Source of the DNA: Brenneria izadpanahii
GTDB taxonomy: Bacteria > Pseudomonadota > Gammaproteobacteria > Enterobacterales > Enterobacteriaceae
Direction: 5' to 3'
Length of the DNA: 64,000 nt
Assembly (NCBI RefSeq): GCF_017569925.1
Contig: NZ_CP050854.1
Span: 3,596,001 to 3,660,000 of the forward strand
The number at the start of each line of letters is the position of its first letter. Position 1 is the first letter of the stretch. Positions 26,496 through 36,247 of the stretch are shown here, one piece after another. The notes beneath the pieces are model-generated. The model saw nothing but the letters and a program-made list of their open reading frames with translations. It was not told where the DNA came from and did no database searches. The position numbers and the translations under genes were made by a program.

Positions 26496-27791
26496 GTGAA
26501 AGTAGAGATATCTTTTAGGAATAGCAGCAGGTTTTTTATATCACCTGCCTTTGCCGCTATTGTTAGTTATTTTATTTTTTTAATATCACTTACTTTTCCA
26601 CCTAATTATTACTCTAAGTTAATATCTGAAAAAAACTACATTTTCTTTGATCCAGCTTCTTTCATTCTGGTTACCGTTAGCCTTATCTTTTTTTTCTTAG
26701 GAATGCTCGTAACAAAGAAAAGGAAAAATGACAGATTGATAGTAACGGAGTATAACTATCACATATCTAATTTTAAGTATATCGCCATACCGGTAATACT
26801 ATCAATAATATTTAGCATCATGTCTATAAGACTTTTGCTTGACAAGAACCCATTTATATTGGCTTATCTTTTGATTGGCGACGGTGCGAATATAAAAAGA
26901 GAGTTAGACCTTAGTAATACAATGGCTCAGGCGGCACAGTTCTCTATATGTATAGCATTGTGGGCTACAGTCAACTATAATAACGTTAAGCATGAAATGA
27001 ATCGGATGCCTAAATTTATTCTAGTAATACTAATAACTTTTCTTTCGATAATTTGTATTTCTAACGCGTCATTAAAAATGGCAAGATTTGAAATTATCCC
27101 TTTATTGCTTGGAATGATGGTTGTGTTTATTAATCAAAGATATAAAACCGTCTCCAATGTAAAAGTTATAAAGTACATGGTTATATCCTTTATTTCTATT
27201 GTCGCTTTGTTTGGCCTTTTTAGCTTTATGCGAGGATTTGACTCATCAGATGATGTTATAAGATCAATAATCGGGTATACCGTGACATCGTACAACCATA
27301 TGGCAGCGCTTCTTGATGGAACATTGGAATATCTATATCCTGGTCACGGTTATTATATAGCGACATTTCTTTCATATATTCCACTTATTGGAGACTCGTT
27401 TACTTATAGTATATTGGGATGGCCTCATCCTGAGGACGTTAGATATAGAGAGTTTATGGATACATACGAAGGCATGTTAAACGGAAATTACATATGGATT
27501 ACTGTTTTTGGCTATGTATGGATATCAATAAAAATATTGACTCCATTATTCATGTTTTTCTATGGTGTTATTTCCCAACTAGCATGGAATAGCTTTAGAT
27601 TAAATAAGCTGTTTGGATTGATTTTTTATCCATGGTTGTTTTTTTGCATAATATTTTGGCTTGGGAGTAATATACTTATTCAACAGCCAACAATTAGCGT
27701 ATTTTTCTCATTTGTTTTTATAAAATTTTATAGTTTTCTTCTGAAGAAGAGGAAAGTAAGGTTATCTAACCTTGGCCCAAGATTATCGTGA
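26496..27791 (+). CDS. Polytopic membrane protein, O-antigen polymerase/oligosaccharide-repeat-unit polymerase-like (Wzy-type)
   Basis: 431 residues from a GTG start. About ten hydrophobic segments, with a large polar loop (about 250-330: FMRGFDSSDDVIRS.., YLYPGHGYY.., GWPHPEDVRYREFMDTYEG) before the last membrane spans. This layout fits Wzy-like repeat-unit polymerases, which join lipid-linked repeat units on the periplasmic face. Unlike the rest of the locus it is on the plus strand. A second polymerase candidate (EpsG-like) lies at 32856-33986, so one of the two may have another role. No strong motif allows a firm choice. Base composition is AT-rich, like the neighbouring glycosyltransferases. 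Confidence 0.65.
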   Translation: MKVEISFRNSSRFFISPAFAAIVSYFIFLISLTFPPNYYSKLISEKNYIFFDPASFILVTVSLIFFFLGMLVTKKRKNDRLIVTEYNYHISNFKYIAIPVILSIIFSIMSIRLLLDKNPFILAYLLIGDGANIKRELDLSNTMAQAAQFSICIALWATVNYNNVKHEMNRMPKFILVILITFLSIICISNASLKMARFEIIPLLLGMMVVFINQRYKTVSNVKVIKYMVISFISIVALFGLFSFMRGFDSSDDVIRSIIGYTVTSYNHMAALLDGTLEYLYPGHGYYIATFLSYIPLIGDSFTYSILGWPHPEDVRYREFMDTYEGMLNGNYIWITVFGYVWISIKILTPLFMFFYGVISQLAWNSFRLNKLFGLIFYPWLFFCIIFWLGSNILIQQPTISVFFSFVFIKFYSFLLKKRKVRLSNLGPRLS

Positions 27792-28428
27792 TCATGAAAA
27801 AAGACAGATATAACTTAGTAAGTTTCGTTATGCTTTCTTATAATAATATCAACTTGCAATCTCCTATCTGAGATTGCTGATTCTGATAAATTAGCCATTT
27901 TTATTTATCTTAATCCCGATACACATAGCTTTATTTTTCGAAAAATCGGACTGTAAATTATCGAAAAGTGAAATAAAAACTGACATAGGATACCTAATTA
28001 AAAGAATTTATTGTGAATAACGAGATAACCAAATTTAACCACGTGATGATAGCAGGACATTTCAGCAGCAAATATTGGGTTTCCATTACCAAAATATGTA
28101 AACTAAATGCTAATCCCTTGGTTTCTGACCCACCTTGTATTTGAGTGGATATTTGAACTAAAGTAGATAAATCCTAGTTAACCATGACAAATATTGACGT
28201 ATAAGTGACCTCTACGACCGCAGTTCCATTGTAAAAACACCAATTTTATCGCAAAATGCTTCTTGTGATTTCTGGGTTGGTGTTGACTGGAGAGCTGTGG
28301 TCAGAGATTTCATAGATAAGCTAAACGTTTATATCCAATTATCCAACCGGATAATACTCCAAGAAAGTTGTGGAAAATGAATGAATGGCCTGCTTTATTA
28401 CAAATGAAATAAAGCAGGTCTTATACAA
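27792..28428. other. AT-rich gap with no intact gene
   Basis: About 640 bp between the polymerase-like gene and ugd. Short open stretches occur on the plus strand (for example SCDFWVGVDWRAVVRDFIDKL near 28260-28325), but none has a start, ribosome site or recognisable family. Probably the remains of decayed locus genes. Confidence 0.4.
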
Positions 28429-29595
28429 TTAATCTGAACCAAAGAGATCGCGAGTATAGATTTTCTCCGCAACATCAGATAGCTCTAATGCCATCCGGTT
28501 GGAAAGAATCACATCTGAGAGCTGTTTAAATTCGGACAGGTCACGAATCACACGAGAACGAAAGAAAGTATCTTCTTTTAGTTCAGGCTCATAGACTACG
28601 ACTTCAATCCCTTTAGCTTTGATCCTCTTCATTACGCCTTGAATCGCCGACGCGCGGAAATTATCAGAGCCAGTCTTCATAACTAAACGGTATACACCAA
28701 CAATCTTGGGATTCTGGTTAATAATAGAATCAGCAATAAAATCTTTACGCGTTCTGTTCGCTTCAACGATCGCGTTAATCAGATTATTCGGCACACTTTC
28801 GTAATTAGCCAATAGCTGTTTGGTATCTTTCGGCAAACAATAACCACCATAACCAAAAGATGGATTATTGTAATGATTACCAATTCGCGGATCTAAACCA
28901 ACACCTTCAATAATCTGTTTACTGTCCAGACCGTTCGTCTGCGCATAGGTATCCAATTCATTGAAATAAGCAACCCGCATAGCAAGGTAGGTGTTGGCAA
29001 ACAATTTAATGGCTTCAGCTTCTGTCGAGTCAGTAAGAAGCACTGGAACGTCTTTTTTTATCGCGCCTTGCAGCAATAATTGAGCAAATTTCTCGGCACG
29101 GTCTGAACGCTCGCCAATGACAATGCGGGATGGATAGAGGTTATCGTAGAGAGCTCGTCCCTCGCGTAAAAACTCTGGTGAGAAGATGATATTATTCGTA
29201 CCATATTTTTCCCGAGTCTGTTTCGTATATCCGACGGGGACGGTAGACTTAATAATCATCACCGTAGTAGGATTAATTTTCAACACATCCTCGATTACTG
29301 CCTCAACAGATTTTGTATTAAAATAATTAGTTTTAGGATCATAATCCGTTGGCGTTGATATAATAACGAAATCTGCATTTTTATAAGCGACGTTCTTATC
29401 CAACGTTGCCTGAAAACGAAGGGGTTCATTCAATAAGAAATTTTCAATCTCCTTATCGGCAATTGGGGATTTTTTATCGTTAAGCAGTTCAACCTTTTCA
29501 GGAATAATATCGACTGCAACAACATCATTATGTTGCGCCAATAACATGGCATTAGACAGGCCAACATAACCTGTACCGGCAATGGCTATTTTCAT
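28429..29595 (-). CDS. ugd: UDP-glucose 6-dehydrogenase Ugd
   Basis: 388 residues, the length of E. coli Ugd. It oxidises UDP-glucose with 2 NAD+ to UDP-glucuronate. The Rossmann motif is [10 protein letters not shown] at the N-terminus. The catalytic cysteine is C253 in [11 protein letters not shown], and FSPEFLREG and the C-terminal VYEP segment are intact. It is the last leftward gene of the polysaccharide locus and implies glucuronic acid in the repeat unit. A relic of another ugd 3' end lies at 22846-22917. Confidence 0.96.
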   Translation of the reverse strand: MKIAIAGTGYVGLSNAMLLAQHNDVVAVDIIPEKVELLNDKKSPIADKEIENFLLNEPLRFQATLDKNVAYKNADFVIISTPTDYDPKTNYFNTKSVEAVIEDVLKINPTTVMIIKSTVPVGYTKQTREKYGTNNIIFSPEFLREGRALYDNLYPSRIVIGERSDRAEKFAQLLLQGAIKKDVPVLLTDSTEAEAIKLFANTYLAMRVAYFNELDTYAQTNGLDSKQIIEGVGLDPRIGNHYNNPSFGYGGYCLPKDTKQLLANYESVPNNLINAIVEANRTRKDFIADSIINQNPKIVGVYRLVMKTGSDNFRASAIQGVMKRIKAKGIEVVVYEPELKEDTFFRSRVIRDLSEFKQLSDVILSNRMALELSDVAEKIYTRDLFGSD

Positions 29596-29731
29596 TGTAT
29601 ATCACTCTAAATTAAGAATTAACTTTTAACGTCTCCGTTGAATACATAATAGTTATTACGCCAACGTTCAAACATTATAAAATAATATTTTCATATTATT
29701 AAAAATAAAGACCATTATATATCAGAGTTTG

Positions 29732-30610
29732 TTATTTTGAGCATCTAGGATGCATCCCCAATATGTAAGCTTTTATCATACAATAAACATTTCCGTATCT
29801 CATTTTTATAGACTCACCAACTATTTTCCGTAAAAACATATAATACAAATTCATTGTTGGATATCGTCTAGTTGAAATAGCCAAATCCAAAGCGCGCTCT
29901 CTTGCTCTAAAGCTATCTCTATTTTCATTCATATCTAATCTGGAGAGAGAATGTCTCAGGAAACAAGACGATCGAATTTTAACTACTTCACCTAGATCTA
30001 CTATTTTATAAATTCGCCTAAAAAGGCTAAAATCAACACCATATAAAGCATAACTTTCATCAAATAATTTTAAATTATTCGTTTTAAACTTATCTACTAA
30101 TGTTTGATTGATTATCAATCCTGAACCTATAGAGAGGACTTTTCTTGGATCTAAATCAACCGATTCATTAGTAACTATCCCATCACAAATGGGATAGTAT
30201 ATTGACTCATCATCAGATGATTTTATTTTAGGAAGTTCTAAATCAACGTTATTATTTTTCATAGCATAAACAAATGATTCTGAAATTTCAGTATCATCAT
30301 CTAAGATCACAAAATTACAAGCCTGATACTTCACAAAAATATCATTATATATGATGCTCAATGGTTTATTATAAAGACAATTGATCAGTTCTACCTGAGA
30401 GTAAAAACATTTATTTAGTTTCCCCCATAAAGGGGACATCCTAATAACTTCCTCAGGTCCATTGTTATGAATAACCAATTTAGAATTAGGGAAGTTATAA
30501 TTAGATATAGTATCAAGGGTCTTTGAGTCACAGAGTGATTTATTATAAATGATGACTAATATAACATTAGCAAAGTTCACTTTAGTCACGTTATCTCCGG
30601 GAAATTTCAT
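29732..30610 (-). CDS. Glycosyltransferase, GT-A fold (family 2-like)
   Basis: A 292-residue soluble protein. The N-terminal part (VNFANVILVIIYNKSLCDS.., LVIHNNGPE) resembles the nucleotide-binding half of GT2 enzymes. ILDDDTEIS at about residue 102 supplies the DxD-type metal motif. A later region (GSGLIINQTLVDKF, LYGVDFSLFRRI, FLRHSLSR) matches the acceptor half. The C-terminal helix could associate with the membrane. It is 23 bp downstream of the flippase gene and 136 bp before ugd. Donor and linkage cannot be read from sequence. Confidence 0.7.
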   Translation of the reverse strand: MKFPGDNVTKVNFANVILVIIYNKSLCDSKTLDTISNYNFPNSKLVIHNNGPEEVIRMSPLWGKLNKCFYSQVELINCLYNKPLSIIYNDIFVKYQACNFVILDDDTEISESFVYAMKNNNVDLELPKIKSSDDESIYYPICDGIVTNESVDLDPRKVLSIGSGLIINQTLVDKFKTNNLKLFDESYALYGVDFSLFRRIYKIVDLGEVVKIRSSCFLRHSLSRLDMNENRDSFRARERALDLAISTRRYPTMNLYYMFLRKIVGESIKMRYGNVYCMIKAYILGMHPRCSK

Positions 30611-30633
30611 TAAAAACGCTCTTCAATGACCAA

Positions 30634-32091
30634 TTAATATCGGGGTTTATTCTTTACTCTATTATTATAAAAACTAACTATGATTGACCTAATGTCTTTA
30701 TCTATAAGGAAAATACTTAATGAGTACGTCAGCATTCCTATAAAAAAAGAAACAATAAGAAAATAGTTACTTGATGAGAATGAGTAAGAAAAACTATAAA
30801 ATCGATATAAAAATAAGCATAAGGCCATCAATGCTGATGAAAGGATAACTGGCAGGACTTTAATAAAAAGGTCCTTAACTGAGAATCTGATCAAAGTATG
30901 AATACAAAACATAACTGGAAAAAAATTAAATAAATTAGCCAGAAAATAAAGTTTAGTGAAAGTTACGATATCAAATCTCACACCTAAAATAAAGGCTGTT
31001 ACTTGCAACACAGCACCAACGATTCCTAATATCATTAATATATTAGTTCGCCCTTTAGACATAAATATCGTTCCTGATACACTTAAAACGGATTGAATAA
31101 TTGCGGTAGGAGCTAACCAAGTTAATATCTCTGCTGTAAGATTCCACTTATCACCAAAAACAAAACTTACAAACTCTTTACTCAAAAGAGCCATCCCCAA
31201 CATTAATGGCATTACAATAAGTAAAATATAATAAAAAACATTACAGTATGTTTTTTTTATTTCTTCTGGGTTATCCTGATTTCTACTTAACACAGGAAAT
31301 AGCGATCTTGTAATAACAAATGTCAAACTTTGCAGAGGGAAAAGCATTATTCTGTAGGCTAGGGAATATGCACCCAGTATTAACGATGACATATAATGCC
31401 CTATAATCATACTATCAGCATTACGCGAAAAATAATTTATTATATTAAATCCAGTAAGATTTGCGCTAAACCCAAATATTTCTTTTAACTCATCTTTGTC
31501 CCATAGCCGTTTAACAGATGGACGCCATTCAGAGACAACCCATAGCTGCAATGTAGAAAGCATATTTAAAACTATTATTTGAAATACTAAACTTAAAACA
31601 CCAAATCCTATGACAGCCATAGCAACAGCAACAATAAAAGCACACAATGAGGATCTGACTTCGATTCCTGCAACTTTTTTAAACTCAGACTTTCTCTCTA
31701 ATAAAGAGAGATGGGTAGCAGAACAACTACCTAGAGGAAAACTAAAAGCTAATAGAAAAAGTATAAACTGTAGTTTTTTTTCGCCAAAAAAATCAGAGAT
31801 AAACGGAGAGAGAATTATAATAAATAAGCATACTCCTAATCCCATAAAAACATTTAGCCAAAATACTGCATTCACTGTTCTATCTGTTAAATCCTTGCGC
31901 TGAATAATGGCAGCAGAAGTACCCAAATCTCTTACTAGCATTGCCAGATTTACAACAACAAGGGCCATGGCCATCAGGCCATACTCTTCTGGAGGTAAAA
32001 GTCTAGCTAGAACAACTATGTTTAGTAATTGTACAAGAATCTTAGTTCCCTGAGAAAGAGCCACCCATTTGGTATTTGATAATATACTCAT
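30634..32091 (-). CDS. wzx: Wzx-type repeat-unit flippase (MOP family, WzxC-like)
   Basis: 485 residues with about 12-14 hydrophobic segments. The opening WVALSQGTKILVQLLNIVVLARLLPPEEYGLMA (abridged) is typical of polysaccharide exporters of the RfbX/WzxC group. GFSANLTGFNIINYFSRNADSMIIGHY is the characteristic mid-protein motif, and YSLAYRIMLFPLQ follows. It would move undecaprenyl-linked repeat units across the inner membrane for the polymerase. It is preceded by a 760-bp gap on its 5' side, so it may have its own promoter or depend on RfaH-aided read-through from upstream. Confidence 0.88.
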   Translation of the reverse strand: MSILSNTKWVALSQGTKILVQLLNIVVLARLLPPEEYGLMAMALVVVNLAMLVRDLGTSAAIIQRKDLTDRTVNAVFWLNVFMGLGVCLFIIILSPFISDFFGEKKLQFILFLLAFSFPLGSCSATHLSLLERKSEFKKVAGIEVRSSLCAFIVAVAMAVIGFGVLSLVFQIIVLNMLSTLQLWVVSEWRPSVKRLWDKDELKEIFGFSANLTGFNIINYFSRNADSMIIGHYMSSLILGAYSLAYRIMLFPLQSLTFVITRSLFPVLSRNQDNPEEIKKTYCNVFYYILLIVMPLMLGMALLSKEFVSFVFGDKWNLTAEILTWLAPTAIIQSVLSVSGTIFMSKGRTNILMILGIVGAVLQVTAFILGVRFDIVTFTKLYFLANLFNFFPVMFCIHTLIRFSVKDLFIKVLPVILSSALMALCLFLYRFYSFSYSFSSSNYFLIVSFFIGMLTYSLSIFLIDKDIRSIIVSFYNNRVKNKPRY

Positions 32092-32855
32092 AGTCTTTTC
32101 TTATAAATGGAATTAATACTCACATGAATTTCCTTTACTATTTGACATTTTTTAGGATGAAGGCAAAACATAAAATACCTTTATTGAAAATAAATAGCAT
32201 CGTACATGCCTTAATTCATAGTAATAATCTCTATTAATTATAATTTAAAATATAGTTAGTTCATCACTTCACAACATCATCTAATCCACCTTTCTTTTCG
32301 TATCATAAAATTATCGATATGAAACCTTAGAGGTTTAGAACGAAAACACAAATAGCCGTCTTTTATAATAACAGGTGGTGTTTTTAATTTAGCATTGTAC
32401 TTACATCATCTACGTACTTAAAGTCCTCTAACATGCGCGGAAGATAAATATATTTCAATTAATATGTCTTTATAACAAATAGTCATCAGGTTTTTTTAAA
32501 TTAACGGAACTAATAGGATATCCATCTATATCGATTTTTCCTCAGTGAACGCTAAACAGCTTTCCACAGCCGTAATTTTCGTACCGATGAGATGTATTCC
32601 AGAAACCAGATTTTTCTTTTCTATCACTAATATTTAGTTGAAAGGTTAGTTTATACATTTACATAATACTATTAAAATAACAAATGAATACTTCATAAGC
32701 TGCGCGATCCTTATAAAGGATTTTAATTAAATGATGAACCCTCTATCTCTTACAACCACATAGTCAATATTTTCAAAAACAATTTAAAATACCCCCAAAG
32801 GAAAACAATGATGATAAATGACGCTATCAATTAGAAAAGACAGACTTTCATAATA
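32092..32855. other. AT-rich gap inside the polysaccharide locus
   Basis: About 760 bp with multiple stops in all frames. On the reverse strand fragments such as GKIDIDGYPISSVNLKKPDDYLL (abridged) near 32480-32560 read like a coding remnant, but I cannot name a family. Probably a decayed gene between polymerase and flippase. Confidence 0.4.
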
Positions 32856-33986
32856 TTAATAACATTGCTTAATAATAAAATTATCTTCATCAACAGTTAA
32901 CAAATCAGCACATCTTTGCATAATTTTATTTTTTATTTCTATTTCTGACGATAGAATAAATAGAGGGTCAAATATAGATTTTCTATATATTTCAAACCGC
33001 ATTGGCATAAAAGCAACAATCATAACTGTTAAAGCATAAATTATACGGGATGTTGAGAATCTATTTCTTACATAGAAAAAGTCATCAAGCCCGGTAATTA
33101 ATGGCGAAACAGCATAATACTGAATACGTTGAAGGAAAAACGCGGCTTTTGTTTCCCATATTAGTATCGACGAATAAATGGCTCCATCGAGCTTGCCATA
33201 ATTAAGACCAGATTTTTTCTCTTTATACTGAAAATAAAAACATAATATAATGATAAATATATAAACAAATGAGCTTTTCACAAACAAAGAATTATCAAGA
33301 GAATTATTCATTAATCCATATAAAAATATCTTTTGTCCAATAACGGGAAGAAAACTAATAACAGAGGGGTTTTCGAATGCATAAAGGAAAAATTGGATTA
33401 TTGTTACACTAACTACTATATAAATAATTTTCCCAAATTTCCTTTTCTTTTCATTTGCAAGAAGATAATAAGCAAGGCCAGTTATCGCAGACAAATGGAA
33501 ACACATAGCAAGAACTACCATCAAAAAATATTTGATTTTCTTACCATCAAGAATTAAATGGGTAGAAAGAATTATTATGCATACGGCGATGCCTTGTCTT
33601 ACTTGCTCGATAAACATGAAAAAACCCATAAACGAAAAAAGAGTGAAAAAAGATAATGTTGGGTTTTTTGTTTTCTTACAAAAAAGATACGCAAACGAGA
33701 ATATAATTAAAGTGGTTATTAGATGCAATAATTGGAACGGAGCTCCAATCTTAGACATAGCTAACATTAAATAATAATACCCCGGTTCAAATGGTGCTGA
33801 AGTGTTTTTATAATAATCAATATTTTCATAAATATCGAAATAGTTAATCCAATCATATCCATATCCAAATGACAAACAGAAATTCAATGTCGTTATAAAA
33901 AATGAAAAATTAAAAACATGGCGACTTTTTGAGAATGACGAAAAGAAAAGCAGAATAACTATAAAAAAATAAGCCACTCTCAACAC
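32856..33986 (-). CDS. EpsG-family polymerase-like membrane protein (putative Wzy)
   Basis: Up to 376 residues with about ten hydrophobic segments. SFGYGYDWINYFDIYENIDYY and the following FEPGYYYLMLAMSKIGAPFQ match the EpsG family (YxxGxDWxxY..EPGY), which polymerises exopolysaccharide repeat units. FIEQVRQGIAVCIIILS (conserved RQ-containing helix) and CFHLSAITGLAYYLL are further landmarks. The frame opens with GTG at 33986, but a GTG at 33977, eight bases after AAGAGG, may be the real start. This is the best Wzy candidate because it is in line with the other leftward genes. Confidence 0.8.
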   Translation of the reverse strand: MLRVAYFFIVILLFFSSFSKSRHVFNFSFFITTLNFCLSFGYGYDWINYFDIYENIDYYKNTSAPFEPGYYYLMLAMSKIGAPFQLLHLITTLIIFSFAYLFCKKTKNPTLSFFTLFSFMGFFMFIEQVRQGIAVCIIILSTHLILDGKKIKYFLMVVLAMCFHLSAITGLAYYLLANEKKRKFGKIIYIVVSVTIIQFFLYAFENPSVISFLPVIGQKIFLYGLMNNSLDNSLFVKSSFVYIFIIILCFYFQYKEKKSGLNYGKLDGAIYSSILIWETKAAFFLQRIQYYAVSPLITGLDDFFYVRNRFSTSRIIYALTVMIVAFMPMRFEIYRKSIFDPLFILSSEIEIKNKIMQRCADLLTVDEDNFIIKQCY

Positions 33987-34162
33987 CTCTTGAAATATTA
34001 ACTAAATGATTAGTATTTGTTATTAACACACAGGTTAAATATAAATAATTATCTAAAAAACAAAATTTTCTTTAAATTCCTATAAGAGCAAGCAATTAGC
34101 AATGCAAGAAATCATGAAAAAAATATAAAAATCGCAACAACGATTATTATAATTATTTATTA

Positions 34163-35056
34163 TTAAGATATGGCTCCTTTTTTATTATTCAAGAAGTCTT
34201 TTATTCCTTTATAATATGCCATGATTTTGTTTTTTTTATCTTTTTCAAAAAGGAAAACTCGAACAAAATCCAAAGTAAAAGCTGCCAGATCATATAATAT
34301 AAAAGAAGGAAATTTAAAAAAGTATCTCTTATATATAAAGAGTCTATTTCTTGTAATATAGTACTTTCTATAAAATGGATAGTTAGTCGGTGAGAATCGC
34401 ACAATAGCCTTACTGATTGTTCTATTACCTAGAGCATGATTTATAACTACTGTAGGGTCTACACAAACTCTATATCCAGACTGTAACAGTCGTAAACAAA
34501 ACTCATTATCAATATAATCGATGAAGTAGTCATCTTCAAAAAGGCCGACTTTGCTAAAAATAGAAACAGGATATAATGATCCAGATGTAATAATACTCAT
34601 AACATCTTGAATATTATTCTTATCTGATAATGTTTTTCTTAAGACAAAGAAACCTTTCTTCACAGGGAATCTACATTCTCTATTAGCATTAATATCTTTA
34701 TAGATAGGACCAATAACGCCAATATTATTTTCACTGCTAAAAGAACGAATCATTTTCTCAACATAATCATTTTCAATTAAAGTATCCTGATCAAATGTAA
34801 TCAAAAAATCAAAATCATTATTTCTAGCTTCAATAACTGCATAGTTTAGCGCACGCCCTATACCATTATTTATTCCTTCGGAATAGTATGATATATTGTC
34901 AATTGAGGAAATAGCTTCCCTATTATTATCTATTATGGTTTTATCAACTGAATTATCATATATTATAAGTCTATCTACTTGAGATGAAATTGACAAACAC
35001 CTATTAAAAAAATCACCTTCCGGATTATAAAAAACAACTACTGCAATAATTTTCAT
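34163..35056 (-). CDS. Glycosyltransferase family 2, rhamnosyltransferase-like
   Basis: 297 residues. The opening IIAVVVFYNPEGDF, then VDRLIIYDNS and NNGIGRALNYAVIEA, are classical of the RfbF/WbbL-like rhamnosyltransferase group. FLITFDQDTLIENDYV carries the DQD metal-binding triplet, and GLFEDDYFIDYIDNEFCLRL the acceptor/catalytic-base region. dTDP-rhamnose made by rfbBACD upstream is a plausible donor (inference). Its start overlaps the previous gene's stop by 4 bp (ATGA). Confidence 0.8.
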   Translation of the reverse strand: MKIIAVVVFYNPEGDFFNRCLSISSQVDRLIIYDNSVDKTIIDNNREAISSIDNISYYSEGINNGIGRALNYAVIEARNNDFDFLITFDQDTLIENDYVEKMIRSFSSENNIGVIGPIYKDINANRECRFPVKKGFFVLRKTLSDKNNIQDVMSIITSGSLYPVSIFSKVGLFEDDYFIDYIDNEFCLRLLQSGYRVCVDPTVVINHALGNRTISKAIVRFSPTNYPFYRKYYITRNRLFIYKRYFFKFPSFILYDLAAFTLDFVRVFLFEKDKKNKIMAYYKGIKDFLNNKKGAIS

Positions 35057-36156
35057 TTTCTCTCCAACAAAAACTCAAGTTGCTTAGCCCAGGTTAAATT
35101 ATTTGATGCGAATATCCTCTCCTTTGTAGAAAAGCCATTGGGGAGATCATCTCTCCATTTTATAAGCTCATTTATGTCTATAGGTGTATCATTTGCAGCC
35201 ACCTGTAGAATAAACTCTTCATTATCAAATGAATAGTCAATGTGACTTTTTACAAAAGGAAGTCCGCGAGCAGTATATTCTTTTGATTTAATAGAACTGT
35301 TTGTATTGTTTCCACTACGATGTCTACCCACTGCATCGACACATACATCCGCATTTTCTAAAATCATGTCAAGTTCTTCACCCGCCTTTCTTCCATGAAA
35401 AATAATACAATCATCTAATCCATATTTAGATACCATACCTTTTAATCTATTAAATTCGGGCTGAGCATATCCTACTATATCAAATCTAATATTTCTATTC
35501 CCATTGTATTTCCTAACTCCTTCTATAATACGATCATATCCATGCCAAAATTCTAAATTTGCCACACAAACAATTACAAAAGTTGATAATGACCTTCCTT
35601 TTTCTTTTACTGGTTTTATATCATTAATATCTATTCCATTTGATATTCGAGTTGCATTTACGCCCCATATTTTTTCTGTATATTCCCCCATATACAGGAC
35701 TTCATCTACTTTTCTTTTAAAGAAAGGGATTGACATATCAAACAAAAAATTAAGAGCTTTTGCTTTAGCAGAACGTAGTTCTTTTTTATATGGATAAGTT
35801 GGAACCTCAATAACAATATAAGCCCCATCATTCTTTAATTGATACAATAAACCAGGAAGAAATGTAATGAACAATCCACCATGAGGTTTCCTTATATAAG
35901 CGATATCATATTTATTCCCTCGACTCTTTATATAACGGGCTAGTGCAATATAGAAGAAATATTTTTTGCTTTTACTAAGACCTATTTCTGATTCATTAAT
36001 ACCATCATCAAGAATAGCTTTGTCATTTTTTAAGTAGAAAAAATCGACACAAGCCCCCATACTTCTTAAGGCAGAAACCTGTGATTTTATTTTTTTCCAT
36101 ACACCATCGGTGTCATTCTCATTATTATGAGTCGCAAAAAATATTTTTTTAATCAT
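35053..36156 (-). CDS. Glycosyltransferase, GT-B fold (family 4-like)
   Basis: 367 residues. The N-terminal half starts IKKIFFATHNNENDTDGVW. The second half has FVIVCVANLEFWHGYDRIIEG, FDIVGYAQPEF and IIFHGRKAGEELDMILENADVCVDAVG, i.e. the donor-binding Rossmann half of GT4-like retaining transferases. The usual EX7E motif is degenerate (SSIKSKEYTARGLPFVKS). Overlaps the next gene by 4 bp. Donor unknown. Confidence 0.75.
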   Translation of the reverse strand: MIKKIFFATHNNENDTDGVWKKIKSQVSALRSMGACVDFFYLKNDKAILDDGINESEIGLSKSKKYFFYIALARYIKSRGNKYDIAYIRKPHGGLFITFLPGLLYQLKNDGAYIVIEVPTYPYKKELRSAKAKALNFLFDMSIPFFKRKVDEVLYMGEYTEKIWGVNATRISNGIDINDIKPVKEKGRSLSTFVIVCVANLEFWHGYDRIIEGVRKYNGNRNIRFDIVGYAQPEFNRLKGMVSKYGLDDCIIFHGRKAGEELDMILENADVCVDAVGRHRSGNNTNSSIKSKEYTARGLPFVKSHIDYSFDNEEFILQVAANDTPIDINELIKWRDDLPNGFSTKERIFASNNLTWAKQLEFLLERK

Positions 36157-36247
36157 AAGACATTTTCAAAATTTTAATAGACATAATATTCTCTATCGCT
36201 TAAAGAACGCCTTTATACAAGGGAGCAATATATACCCTTTTATATTA

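Noticed and set aside
27792-28428. Possible tRNA or integrase attachment site at the locus edge
   Set aside because: No cloverleaf-like arms or direct repeats could be found by eye.
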